Source of the DNA: Halopseudomonas pelagia
GTDB lineage: Bacteria; Pseudomonadota; Gammaproteobacteria; Pseudomonadales; Pseudomonadaceae
Direction: 5' to 3'
Length of the DNA stretch: 64,000 nt
Assembly (NCBI RefSeq): GCF_009497895.1
Contig: NZ_CP033116.1
Coordinates: 1,054,001 to 1,118,000 of the forward strand
Shown: positions 1 through 7,575 of the stretch, piece after piece
Layout of the letters: the number at the start of each line of letters is the position of its first letter
Numbering within the stretch: the stretch's first letter is position 1
The notes under the pieces: model-generated
What the model saw: the letters and a program-made list of their open reading frames with translations, nothing else
Told to the model about the DNA's origin: nothing
Databases searched by the model: none
Made by a program: the position numbers and the translations under genes

Positions 1-89
1 TACAGACGTTGATGCAGAAACCCCAGGAGAAAGCGCGCCTATGGCATTTGTTGAAGCGGGTAATGCCGCGCTGGCAGGACAGGGCATGA
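1..89 (+). CDS. C-terminal fragment of a gene upstream of rimI, possibly holD-like (partial)
   Basis: An open frame enters from the left edge and stops at TGA 87-89. It encodes about 28 residues ending LWHLLKRVMPRWQDRA. Its stop overlaps the ATG of the next gene (ATGA, 86-89), the usual sign of translational coupling. In many gammaproteobacteria the gene just before rimI encodes a DNA polymerase III psi subunit (HolD) or a HolD-like protein, and the short basic, Trp-containing tail would fit. The assignment rests on position only, because too little of the protein is visible. Confidence 0.45.
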   Translation, partial: QTLMQKPQEKARLWHLLKRVMPRWQDRA

Positions 90-538
90 GCGAATTGCGT
101 TACCGAGCGATGCTCGAAGCGGACCTGGACGAGGTGTTGAGTATCGAAGCCGCCGCGTTCAGTCATCCATGGACGCGAGGTATCTTTCTGGACTGCGTAC
201 GCTCCGAATATGAATGCTGGTTGCTGTTTAGCGGAAACCAGCAGGTAGGGCATACCGTTCTTTCCGCTGCCGGCGATGAGTCGCATTTGTTGAATATCAC
301 TATCAAACCTGAGAATCAGGGCTTCGGCTTGGGCGCTGCGTTGCTGGAATTCATCATCGACCGCGCCAAACAGCGCAAGGCGGAGGTGACCTTCCTCGAA
401 GTCCGGGCTTCGAATGAGGCGGCTGCGAGGCTGTACGAGCGCTTTGGTTTTAATGAGATAGGACGGCGGCGAAACTATTACCCCGCAGCGGGTGGCAGAG
501 AAGACGCTTTGGTAATGGCTTATTCGTTGATTGACTAG
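86..538 (+). CDS. rimI: Ribosomal protein bS18 N-alpha-acetyltransferase RimI
   Basis: A GNAT-family acetyltransferase of 150 aa that transfers acetyl from acetyl-CoA to the N-terminal alanine of ribosomal protein S18. The acetyl-CoA loop is visible as NQGFGLG after the beta-4 strand LLNITI, followed by the family signature LEVRASNEAAARLYERFGF and the C-terminal RRNYYP segment, all typical of RimI. The same frame stays open upstream to an ATG at 41 and beyond, but ATG 86 gives the usual RimI length, begins MSELRYR and overlaps the stop of the preceding gene, so 86 is preferred. The next gene starts 25 bases downstream, and the first four genes of the window probably share a transcript. Confidence 0.93.
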   Translation: MSELRYRAMLEADLDEVLSIEAAAFSHPWTRGIFLDCVRSEYECWLLFSGNQQVGHTVLSAAGDESHLLNITIKPENQGFGLGAALLEFIIDRAKQRKAEVTFLEVRASNEAAARLYERFGFNEIGRRRNYYPAAGGREDALVMAYSLID

Positions 539-563
539 ATGTGTTCCAGACAAGGTGGTGTGA

Positions 564-1199
564 ATGACTGATTTGACGCAGCTGTTTGATAATAACCGCG
601 CGTGGGCTGAATCCATCACGAAGGAAGACCCCGAATTCTTCTCCAAACTGGCAGGCCAGCAGGCGCCTGAGTATCTGTGGATTGGTTGTGCCGATTCCCG
701 AGTGCCGGCCAACGAGATAGTCGGGTTGTTACCGGGGGAGCTTTTCGTGCACCGGAACGTCGCCAATGTGGTGCTGCATACTGACCTGAATTGCCTGTCG
801 GTTATGCAGTTTGCGGTGGATGTGCTCAAGGTCAAACATATTATCGTCACCGGCCACTATAACTGCGGTGGTGTGCGTGCGGCGATGCACAACAAGCAGC
901 TCGGTCTCAGCGATGGGTGGCTGCGTTCGATTCGCGATCTGTATTATGAGCAGCGGAATAAACTCAGCCTGATAGAGAGTGAAGAAGCTCAGCTGGACCT
1001 GATGTGTGAGTTGAACGTCAAACGTCAGGTAGCCAACGTCAGCCACACCAGCATCGTTCAGAACGCTTGGCACCGGGACCAGCCCTTGAGCGTGCATGGC
1101 TTTATTTACGGTCTCAAAGATGGGCATCTGAAGGACCTGGACGTGTCTGTGGATAACGCCGAGCAAATCCCTGAGCAGTACCGGCTGAGCCCCCCTTGA
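564..1199 (+). CDS. can: Beta-class carbonic anhydrase
   Basis: Cytoplasmic zinc enzyme interconverting CO2 and bicarbonate, 211 aa, the usual size for the E. coli Can type. The zinc ligands and catalytic pair are visible: Cys42, Asp44 and Arg46 in CADSR, then His98 and Cys101 in GHYNCGGV. The motif HRNVANVV around residues 63-70 is also typical. An AAGGTGG ribosome site precedes the ATG. The TGA stop overlaps a TTG start of the next gene, an EamA transporter, which suggests coupled translation. In P. aeruginosa a carbonic anhydrase gene (PA4676) sits at the same place relative to rimI and ychF, so this is a resident gene. Confidence 0.95.
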   Translation: MTDLTQLFDNNRAWAESITKEDPEFFSKLAGQQAPEYLWIGCADSRVPANEIVGLLPGELFVHRNVANVVLHTDLNCLSVMQFAVDVLKVKHIIVTGHYNCGGVRAAMHNKQLGLSDGWLRSIRDLYYEQRNKLSLIESEEAQLDLMCELNVKRQVANVSHTSIVQNAWHRDQPLSVHGFIYGLKDGHLKDLDVSVDNAEQIPEQYRLSPP

Positions 1200-2095
1200 A
1201 CCCGCAGGCACGCTCCTGGGCTATGGCCGGACTGGTGGTCTGTACCCTGGCTTGGGCCGGCAATGCGCTGGTAGCGCGGGCCAGCGCGGGCATGTTACCA
1301 CCGGTGGGGCTGTCGTTCTGGCGCTGGGTTACTGCCATGTGTCTGCTATTGCCGTTCACCGCCCGCGGGCTCTGGCGTTATCGCGAGGTACTGCTAACCC
1401 ATTGGAAACAGATTGCCGTGCTGGCCGCTGCCAGTATTACCAGTTACAACACCCTGTTATATGTGGCAGCCCAGAGCACTACCGCGATTAATATCACCCT
1501 GGTCAATACGGGTTTGCCGGTATCTGCATTTCTCTGGACGCTGATTCTCCTGCATCAGCTACCTACTCGCGCAACACTGCTGGGCACCTTGCTGTCGTTT
1601 ATCGGCTTGCTGGTGATCCTCACCACTGGCGATCCGTCCCGCCTGCTGGCCCTGCAGTTTAATCCCGGTGATCTGATCATGGTGATTGCGGTGCTCACCT
1701 GGGGTCTTTACTCGGTGTTGCTGAGGCGCTGGCCTATGCCATTGCCCGGTTTGATTCAGTTGGCTGCGATGCTGATATGCGGCGTGCCGCTGCTCTTCCC
1801 GTTTTACCTCTGGGAATACAGCCAGCTCGGCGCTATGCCTTTCAGTTGGCATGCCGCCGGTGCAATAGCCTATACCGCCGTGATGGCTTCGCTGGTTGCC
1901 TATCTGGCCTGGAATAACGGGGTCAAGGTTCTGGGGCCGGCCACGGCTTCGTTGTTCAGCTATCTGATGCCGGTTTTTGCCGCACTGCTTGGCGTGATTC
2001 TGCTGGGAGAGTCGCTGCACTGGTATCACCTGGTCGGCGGCGCATTGACGTTCGCTGGCTTGGTGCTGGCAACGCGTGAAGGACGGCGTACATGA
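1196..2095 (+). CDS. DMT-superfamily transporter with two EamA domains
   Basis: A 299-aa inner-membrane protein with about ten hydrophobic segments in two EamA repeats (roughly residues 10-140 and 150-290). Typical DMT features include the early LAWAGNALVARAS helix and the second-repeat segment ending GGALTFAGLVLATR. The substrate cannot be read from the sequence; metabolite or amino acid export is common in the family. The first possible start is TTG 1196, which overlaps the carbonic anhydrase stop. ATG 1223 (MAGLVVCT) is the main alternative and loses only nine residues. Neither has a strong ribosome site. The stop overlaps the ATG of the next dehydrogenase gene (ATGA). Confidence 0.88.
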   Translation: MNPQARSWAMAGLVVCTLAWAGNALVARASAGMLPPVGLSFWRWVTAMCLLLPFTARGLWRYREVLLTHWKQIAVLAAASITSYNTLLYVAAQSTTAINITLVNTGLPVSAFLWTLILLHQLPTRATLLGTLLSFIGLLVILTTGDPSRLLALQFNPGDLIMVIAVLTWGLYSVLLRRWPMPLPGLIQLAAMLICGVPLLFPFYLWEYSQLGAMPFSWHAAGAIAYTAVMASLVAYLAWNNGVKVLGPATASLFSYLMPVFAALLGVILLGESLHWYHLVGGALTFAGLVLATREGRRT

Positions 2096-3087
2096 GACGT
2101 TTGTGTGTTATCCCGGGTGATGGCATCGGTCAGGAAGTGGTGCCGGTCGCGGTGCGTGTGCTTGAGCGATTGCTGCCGGACCTGCAGGTAACCGAAGCCG
2201 AGGCCGGTTGGGACTGTTTTCAGCGGCTTGGGCAATCCGTGCCCGAGGCGACCCTGCAAGCGATGCGTGATTGCGGTGCGGGACTGTTTGGTGCCGTCTC
2301 TTCCCCCTCGACCGCCGTAGCAGGCTACCGCAGCGCGATACTGACTCTGCGGCAACAATTGGCGTTGGGCGTGAATCTGCGGCCGGTCCGCAGCTGGCCG
2401 GGTTTGTCGGACAAGTCTGGTGTGGATCTGTTGATCCTCCGCGAAAACAGCGAAGGGCTTTACGTGGGCAAGGAACATATGGCCACCGCCGATCTGGCTA
2501 TCGCCGAATGCCATGTCAGCCGCCAGGCCAGCGAACATATTGCCCAGCGCGCAAGCGAGATCGCGAAATTGCGCGCTAGCCGGCGGATAACTCTGGTGCA
2601 CAAAGCAAACGTACTGCCGTTAACCTGCGGCTTGTTTCGGGATGGCTGTCGTAAGGTGCTGGATGCCCACGGGCTGTCTGCCCTGGTAGACGAGCGCCTG
2701 GTAGATGTGGCTGCCTTACACCTGGTAGAGAGGCCAGAGGAATTCGATCTGATCGTCACCACTAACCTGTTCGGCGATGTGCTTTCGGATCTGGCCAGTC
2801 ACTGGGGTGGCGGGCTTGGTTTGGCCCCTTCGCTAAATTGGGGGCAGGGCATTGCCTTGGCCGAACCGGTGCATGGCAGCGCGCCAGATATCGCCGGAAG
2901 TGGCAGGGCGAATCCGTTGGCTGCGGTGCTCAGTGCAGGCTTGTTGTTGCGCTATCACTGGCAGCTTATTGAGCAAGCGGACTGCCTCGACGGGGCAGTA
3001 GAGGGGTTACTGAGAAGCATGGGGAAAGCCGATTGGGGTAAGCAAACAACCCGACGGGTAGAGCAGGAGCTACTTGCGCGGCTTTAG
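2092..3087 (+). CDS. Isocitrate/isopropylmalate dehydrogenase family protein, homoisocitrate-type
   Basis: NAD(P)-dependent oxidative decarboxylase of the beta-hydroxyacid family, 331 aa. It opens with the cofactor motif IPGDGIGQEV, has a substrate-binding arginine block (LRQQLALGVNLRP), the metal aspartates in TNLFGDVLSDLAS and the family segment EPVHGSAPDIAG. The stretch LRENSEGLYVG replaces the glycine-rich loop of LeuB and resembles isocitrate, homoisocitrate and tartrate dehydrogenases, so this is unlikely to be the leucine-pathway enzyme. Its true substrate is not known from sequence. It is translationally coupled to the EamA transporter, which might move a related carboxylate, though that is only a guess from position. 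Confidence 0.85.
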   Translation: MRRLCVIPGDGIGQEVVPVAVRVLERLLPDLQVTEAEAGWDCFQRLGQSVPEATLQAMRDCGAGLFGAVSSPSTAVAGYRSAILTLRQQLALGVNLRPVRSWPGLSDKSGVDLLILRENSEGLYVGKEHMATADLAIAECHVSRQASEHIAQRASEIAKLRASRRITLVHKANVLPLTCGLFRDGCRKVLDAHGLSALVDERLVDVAALHLVERPEEFDLIVTTNLFGDVLSDLASHWGGGLGLAPSLNWGQGIALAEPVHGSAPDIAGSGRANPLAAVLSAGLLLRYHWQLIEQADCLDGAVEGLLRSMGKADWGKQTTRRVEQELLARL

Positions 3088-3101
3088 GCTGTAAAAGCGA
3101 C

Positions 3102-3132
3102 AAAAAAAAGGGCTAGCCGAAGCTAACCCTTT
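3102..3132 (-). terminator. Rho-independent terminator of tRNA-Met
   Basis: Read on the minus strand, an 8-bp stem GGGTTAGC/GCTAGCCC (one G-T wobble) closes a TTCG tetraloop and is followed directly by eight T. It lies 9 bases beyond the CCA end of the tRNA. The rightward dehydrogenase transcript meets the same hairpin but has no good T-run on its side. Confidence 0.85.
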
Positions 3133-3140
3133 GAAATCGT

Positions 3141-3217
3141 TGGTGGCTACACCTGGACTTGAACCAGGGACCCCAGCATTATGAATGCTGTGCTCTAACC
3201 AACTGAGCTATGTAGCC
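3141..3217 (-). tRNA. tRNA-Met (CAT)
   Basis: The minus strand folds as a full cloverleaf: acceptor GGCTACA/TGTAGCC, anticodon stem CAGCA/TGCTG with loop TTCATAA, a T-arm with TTCAAGT, and an encoded CCA end. The anticodon is CAT and the acceptor pairs fully at 1-72, so it is the elongator rather than the initiator. It has its own promoter and terminator. P. aeruginosa, as I recall, has a tRNA-Met directly next to ychF; here a DUF748 gene and a 20-kb adhesin module separate the two. Confidence 0.96.
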
Positions 3218-3231
3218 ATCCGAGGCTGCGC

Positions 3232-3260
3232 ATTATTCAGTTGCGCGGGATGAAAGTCAA
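3232..3260 (-). promoter_or_regulatory. Sigma70 promoter of tRNA-Met
   Basis: On the minus strand, TTGACT (3260-3255) and AATAAT (3237-3232) are separated by exactly 17 bases. The -10 box ends 14 bases before the mature tRNA 5' end at 3217, which is the right spacing for a short leader. Confidence 0.75.
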
Positions 3261-3352
3261 GCACTCCAAGTGTTTTATTTGCGTGTCTTATCAATCGGTT
3301 AACTTTCTCAGTCATGCAACGCAAGGGCAACCATTAAACGGGTGGTTATCCG

Positions 3353-6223
3353 TTACTCACTGCCCAGTTCCAGCTTGGTGAATACCTGTTCGCCTTCGGC
3401 TTCCGCCTGGGTGCCGACGTCGAGCAGATAGACGCGTGAAGCCTCGAGATTGGCGTTGTCGACCAGATAGGCCTTGATAGCGTCATTCCGCTGTTGAGCT
3501 AATCTGCGCAGGATGGCGGTGTTCTGCCCCCATTGCGATGTGATGGCCTGACGCAGATTGCGTTCGCGCTCCTCGGCTGGCAAGGCTTGCCAGGCTGCGG
3601 GAATGTCCTGTTTGAGTCTGGTCTGGTAGATGTTCTCGAGCATCTCGCGTTTGTCTTCTTCGGCCACATTGAGTTGGCTGGCGTCTTCGGGCACTTCCTC
3701 GCCGCGCTCCTGGAGCTGCCGCAACTTGCGTTGCTGGAATTCCCGTTCCAGCCGCTGTTCGCCGATCAGTGGGCCATCTTTCGCTGGGGCGCTCATGCCT
3801 TCGACTTCTAGTAACAGGCCGGGGCGATCACGCAACGCCGTGGCTAGCGTGTCCAACGCCTGCTTTGCCTGTTCATCCAGTTCTGCGCTGCCGGGCTGGA
3901 AACCGATCTGGCTAAGGTCCGCGTCGCTACTGCCGCTGACCAGGCTGGCGAGCATCTTGAAAGGTGCTTGCACGGCACGTTGCATCAGGTTGCCCAGGGT
4001 CTGCCAGATGATCGGCATGATGCTGAATTCAGGGTTGTTCAGGTCGCCACTGACGGGCAGTTCAATATCGATGTTGCCCCGCGAGTCCTTGAGCAGTGCT
4101 ACAGCCAGACGCACCGGCAGATCAACGGCATCGGGGCTATCGACGCGCTCGCCCAGTTGCAGATCCTCGAGCAGTACCTTGTTTTCGGCGCTGAGCTGGC
4201 CCTGTTCTATACGGTAATGCAGGTCGAGATTCAGCCGGCCCTTGCGGATTCGGTAACCGGCGAACTTGCTGGAGTAGGGCGTCAAGGTGGTGAGTTCCAC
4301 GTTGCGAAAACGTGTGGTGATGTCAAGGCTGTTCAGGGGATCAAATGGGGTCAGGCTGCCCTGAATGGTCACAGGTGCATAGCGGTCGACGTTTCCAGTG
4401 ATATCTATCTCTGCAGGCTCGGTGCTTTGATTATCCAGTGTGCCAATGTTTCCGTTCAGCTGCGCGATGGCCGTGCCGAACGGCGGCCTCAGGCTGAAAT
4501 CTGCAAAGTTGGCGGAGCCATCTTCGATGACGACGCTGCCAATACGAATGGCCATGGGTTCGTTCTGCGTCTGGCCAGAGTCTTGCTCCTCGGTCGATTC
4601 CGATGTTGGCTGGGTAATTATCAGTTCATTGATGTTGGTGGTCAGATCCTGGTTGATGATAAAGCGGCCATAGGGCTGCACCAGAGCGGCGCTTTCAATG
4701 GCCAGGGCGTTATCCTGATAGGCTATACCGTCAAGCTGCAAGGCTTCCCACTTGAGCAGATCGCGATTGCGAACGGTGTCAAGGATGTGCAGCTGGTCGA
4801 TTTTCGCCGTGCCGTTGATGCTTAAGTCGAGTTTCTCGCGGGCGTCTACCGCGACGTCAAGCGAGCTGTCCAGGCGACCACTGCGCAGCTCCATACGGAC
4901 CAAGGGTGCCAGATAAGCCTGGGCGAGGCGCAAATCGAGGCTTTGCGTAGTGACTTTCAGATCCGCAGAAAGGGGGCTGATTTGCCCTTGCCCCTCTGCA
5001 CGCAACTGGCCGCGCTCGCCTACGCCGGTATCGAGTATCAGGCTGAAGGGCGTGTTGCCCTGGCTATCGAATTCGGCAATCTCCAGTTCCAGGGGGCTGA
5101 GTAGTAGTGTTACATCTTCCTCGGGCTGGCGATCGGTCAGATGCAGCTTGTTGTCGCTGAACTGCGCCTGGTTCAGCAAGACACGCCAGGGTTCGCTGGC
5201 AGGATCCTCGGGCTCATTTGAGGTGTCGAACAATGCCAGCCAGTTCAGCTCGCCTTCGTCGTTGCGTTCTATCCAGGCCTCCAACGCGGAGCCGGTGACA
5301 TTACCAATGCGCACCTGGCGTGCTGCCAGGTCAACCCGGGTATCACTGACCTCCAGGCTTTCCAGTTGCAGCAGTGGCTGCTCTTTGGTGTCCTGAAGAG
5401 CCAGTTGGCGAAGATCAATTCGTGTATTTTCCAGGGTCAGCTCGAGCGAATCTGACATATCCAGATGATAGTCGCTGCTAAACCCCATGCTGCCCTGGCT
5501 CAGTACCAGTGGCAGTTGCTCCCGGACGTAGGGCCAGAAGGTTTGTAGCTGCGTGTCGGTGACGCTCAACTGACCGGTAGAGCTCAGCGGGTTGATGCTG
5601 AAAGTGCTTTGCCAGTCCAGTTGCGCACCATCCGGGCCGCTTGCGGCCAGAGTCATGTTGGCATCCTCCTGGCTGACGGTGGTCAGGTTCAGCAGCTCCA
5701 GGTCGATGGCGTTATAGGCAAAAGTGACCTGATCGCCGGGCTGGCGATCTTCAAAGTACAAGCTGTTCTGGGTCAGCGTCAGACGTTCAATGCGGATTGG
5801 AAAAGGATCGCTCGGCTCGGTTGGTTCTTCTTGCGTTTGGTTCTCGGCCTTGGCGAGCAGTTGCGCCAGATTCAGGTTGCCTTGTTCATCAAAGAGTATG
5901 CGCACATTTGCGCGATCCAGCTGTACCTCGGCCAGGTGCAAGGCCCCGGTCCAGAGTGATTTCCATTCCAGATTGGCGTAAAGCCGACGCCAGGCGATAT
6001 CCGGTTGCTCTTCCGGGCCAATGGTCAATTGCCCGGCTTCAAGTTCAAGTGAAAAGGGGTTGAATTCAAGGCGCTCAAGATGCGCCGGTTCCGTCACACG
6101 CTGTTCGAGTTGCTTATTGATCAGGTGTAATGCAACGCCTGGCAGCAACAGGAAGCCTAGCAGGGCATAGACAAACAGACCGATCAATAGCGATACGGCA
6201 ATAATCTTCGCTCGTTTTGGCAT
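3353..6223 (-). CDS. DUF748 / AsmA-like envelope protein with OmpA-like C-terminal segment
   Basis: A 956-aa protein with one N-terminal membrane anchor (about residues 6-30, KIIAVSLLIGLFVYALLGFLLLPG) followed by a long beta-rich periplasmic region typical of DUF748 proteins, which belong with AsmA/TamB-like bridge proteins. The last 180 residues hold an OmpA-like stretch (GFQPGSAELDEQAKQALDTL). A role in lipid transport or envelope maintenance is known for relatives but not shown here. An ATG at 6301 also opens the frame, but a terminator-like hairpin lies across its first codons and MPKRAKII at 6223 gives a clean anchor, so 6223 is chosen. The ribosome site (AGAGG) is far upstream and weak. 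Confidence 0.85.
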   Translation of the reverse strand: MPKRAKIIAVSLLIGLFVYALLGFLLLPGVALHLINKQLEQRVTEPAHLERLEFNPFSLELEAGQLTIGPEEQPDIAWRRLYANLEWKSLWTGALHLAEVQLDRANVRILFDEQGNLNLAQLLAKAENQTQEEPTEPSDPFPIRIERLTLTQNSLYFEDRQPGDQVTFAYNAIDLELLNLTTVSQEDANMTLAASGPDGAQLDWQSTFSINPLSSTGQLSVTDTQLQTFWPYVREQLPLVLSQGSMGFSSDYHLDMSDSLELTLENTRIDLRQLALQDTKEQPLLQLESLEVSDTRVDLAARQVRIGNVTGSALEAWIERNDEGELNWLALFDTSNEPEDPASEPWRVLLNQAQFSDNKLHLTDRQPEEDVTLLLSPLELEIAEFDSQGNTPFSLILDTGVGERGQLRAEGQGQISPLSADLKVTTQSLDLRLAQAYLAPLVRMELRSGRLDSSLDVAVDAREKLDLSINGTAKIDQLHILDTVRNRDLLKWEALQLDGIAYQDNALAIESAALVQPYGRFIINQDLTTNINELIITQPTSESTEEQDSGQTQNEPMAIRIGSVVIEDGSANFADFSLRPPFGTAIAQLNGNIGTLDNQSTEPAEIDITGNVDRYAPVTIQGSLTPFDPLNSLDITTRFRNVELTTLTPYSSKFAGYRIRKGRLNLDLHYRIEQGQLSAENKVLLEDLQLGERVDSPDAVDLPVRLAVALLKDSRGNIDIELPVSGDLNNPEFSIMPIIWQTLGNLMQRAVQAPFKMLASLVSGSSDADLSQIGFQPGSAELDEQAKQALDTLATALRDRPGLLLEVEGMSAPAKDGPLIGEQRLEREFQQRKLRQLQERGEEVPEDASQLNVAEEDKREMLENIYQTRLKQDIPAAWQALPAEERERNLRQAITSQWGQNTAILRRLAQQRNDAIKAYLVDNANLEASRVYLLDVGTQAEAEGEQVFTKLELGSE

Positions 6224-6299
6224 GGAGTGCTGACAACCTCTAGGCGCAAATTTAGTCGAAGTATGGCACGGGTTGCTCTGGCCTGCGGTTTTTGCGGGC

Positions 6300-6322
6300 A
6301 AAAAAATCCCCCGCCAGGGGGG
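6300..6322 (-). terminator. Orphaned rho-independent terminator behind the ychF relic
   Basis: On the minus strand CCCCC-TGGC-GGGGG is followed by ATTTTTTT. It stands about 30 bases beyond the stop codon of the ychF relic, the layout expected at the real end of a ychF gene. It now has no intact gene in front of it. Confidence 0.7.
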
Positions 6323-6351
6323 GCGAGGGGTGGGTGTTGCGGGGCTCTAGC

Positions 6352-6443
6352 TCAGACGTTAAAGCGGAAGTGCATCACGTTGCCATCCTTGACGATGTAC
6401 TCCCTCCAGACCCCATGTTTCCGATTCCATAGCACCGGCACCG
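6352..6443 (-). pseudogene. ychF: Relic of the ychF 3' end
   Basis: On the minus strand 6402-6352 encodes [16 protein letters not shown] plus a TGA stop, the same as the last 16 residues of the intact YchF at 26457-27557 except N for D. Over these 51 bases 47 match; three of the four differences are synonymous. Further upstream, to about 6443, the similarity continues with gaps (the GCACCGGC block aligns with the same block of ychF), so the copy is frameshifted and decayed. The real gene has the same orientation 20 kb to the right. Confidence 0.85.
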
Positions 6444-6762
6444 CAGTGCTGACGCGCAACAGCTAGTTGGCGGATATATAGCTGAAGTGCCGGCGCCTGA
6501 AGCCTGCATCCACTCAAATCTGAGATATTGATCGGGAATGCCAGCGCCGGCCAGGGCTATGACGGGGTGGTGGGGGATGACATCAGGGGGAAGCCATCAG
6601 CAGGCAGGGTGGGTCATTTGCTCAGTGCGCGCCCACGCATCAGTAGCTCTGAGGGAGTGCCGCATGATTGCACTACGCCCCACGATATATAGCTATCTTT
6701 ATCCTTGCTTTGACGCTATACCAGTACTCCTCGAAACTCGAAGTCAATAGCAAGGAAGCGTA

Positions 6763-7476
6763 ATGCCAGAACTTCTGTTCTATCAGCGGCCCACGGTCCT
6801 GAATAAAGAGACCCACAAGGCCCTCCGTTTTTTGCCGGTGAAGGACTTCGGATTCACCAGCAAAGTGAATTCGGTTCCTCTTCTGGCCATCGAATTTTTT
6901 GAATCCAGTCGTGATCTGCCAGTCCTGTTCAGTCAGGATTCGGAGGGATCTTTCTTTCCTATTGTCTTGCTCTCATTGAAAAATCAAGGGCACGAACAAA
7001 TCGACGAAAGTGGCCGATGGTTGGGTAACTACACGCCAGCCTTTATTCGACGCTATCCGTTCGTGCTGAGCGGCGACAAGAATGTCTGTTTTGATGCAGA
7101 CTATGTCGGTCTGGCAGACCTGGAAGGCGAGGGCGAGCTGCTGTTTGCAGATGATGGCGCCTACACCGATACCCTTACCAAGATCATCGAGTTTGTGACG
7201 AACTTCGAAGCGGAGCACGTGCGTACCCGCGAGTTCTGTCAGGCGGCATCCGAGCAGGACGTATTCAAGCCCTTCGTCCTACAGGTGGTGACGGCAGACA
7301 AAAAGCCGCTGCGTCTGGATGGACTGTTCATCATCGATGAAAAAAAGCTCATGGCGCTCGCAGACGAAGTCGTCACTGCCTGGTTCCGCAAAGGTTACCT
7401 GGCATGGGCCTATGCCCATCTCCATTCCCTTGGTTCCTTGCAGCGCTTGAGCGAGAAGCTGGATACCCGTTCATGA
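6763..7476 (+). CDS. SapC family protein
   Basis: A 237-aa soluble protein without signal peptide or membrane segment that matches the SapC family (Pfam PF07277) in its opening MPELLFYQRPTVLNKETHKALRF, the central GNYTPAFIRRYPFVL block and the acidic FADDG segment. SapC was named from the surface-array locus of Campylobacter fetus; its biochemical role is not established. It starts at ATG 6763 after an AAGGAAG ribosome site and ends 99 bases before the giant adhesin. Position suggests it helps adhesin production or export, or is made with it. It is unrelated to the SapC permease of peptide uptake systems. Confidence 0.88.
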   Translation: MPELLFYQRPTVLNKETHKALRFLPVKDFGFTSKVNSVPLLAIEFFESSRDLPVLFSQDSEGSFFPIVLLSLKNQGHEQIDESGRWLGNYTPAFIRRYPFVLSGDKNVCFDADYVGLADLEGEGELLFADDGAYTDTLTKIIEFVTNFEAEHVRTREFCQAASEQDVFKPFVLQVVTADKKPLRLDGLFIIDEKKLMALADEVVTAWFRKGYLAWAYAHLHSLGSLQRLSEKLDTRS

Positions 7477-7575
7477 TTTTCTGACGCTGCCTTTCCGTGA
7501 TTGAAATGCTGTCGGTTTTACCAGCCTCGGCTCAGCCGGATGATGTTGTTCCCTCTTGAAAAGTTGGGCAGAAAA

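Larger units (their letters stand above)
6224..6762. other. Long intergenic region, left boundary of the adhesin module
   Basis: This 539-base stretch has no convincing gene. From left to right it holds the leader of the DUF748 gene, a minus-strand terminator (6300-6322), a decayed ychF 3' end (6352-6443) and about 320 bases with no recognisable content. An 11-bp direct repeat GATATATAGCT occurs at 6473-6483 and 6684-6694, and an 8-bp inverted repeat GCCGGCGC/GCGCCGGC at 6489-6496 and 6544-6551. Their meaning is unknown. A 70-codon frame at 6538-6750 has no ribosome site and no protein-like composition. Confidence 0.6.

Noticed and set aside
3353..6301. DUF748 gene started at 6301
   Set aside because: The first 26 codons would cross a terminator-like hairpin region and put non-hydrophobic residues ahead of the membrane anchor; ATG 6223 fits better.
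6538..6750. 70-codon frame between the ychF relic and sapC
   Set aside because: It has no ribosome site, no recognisable domain and an amino acid make-up unlike the neighbours.
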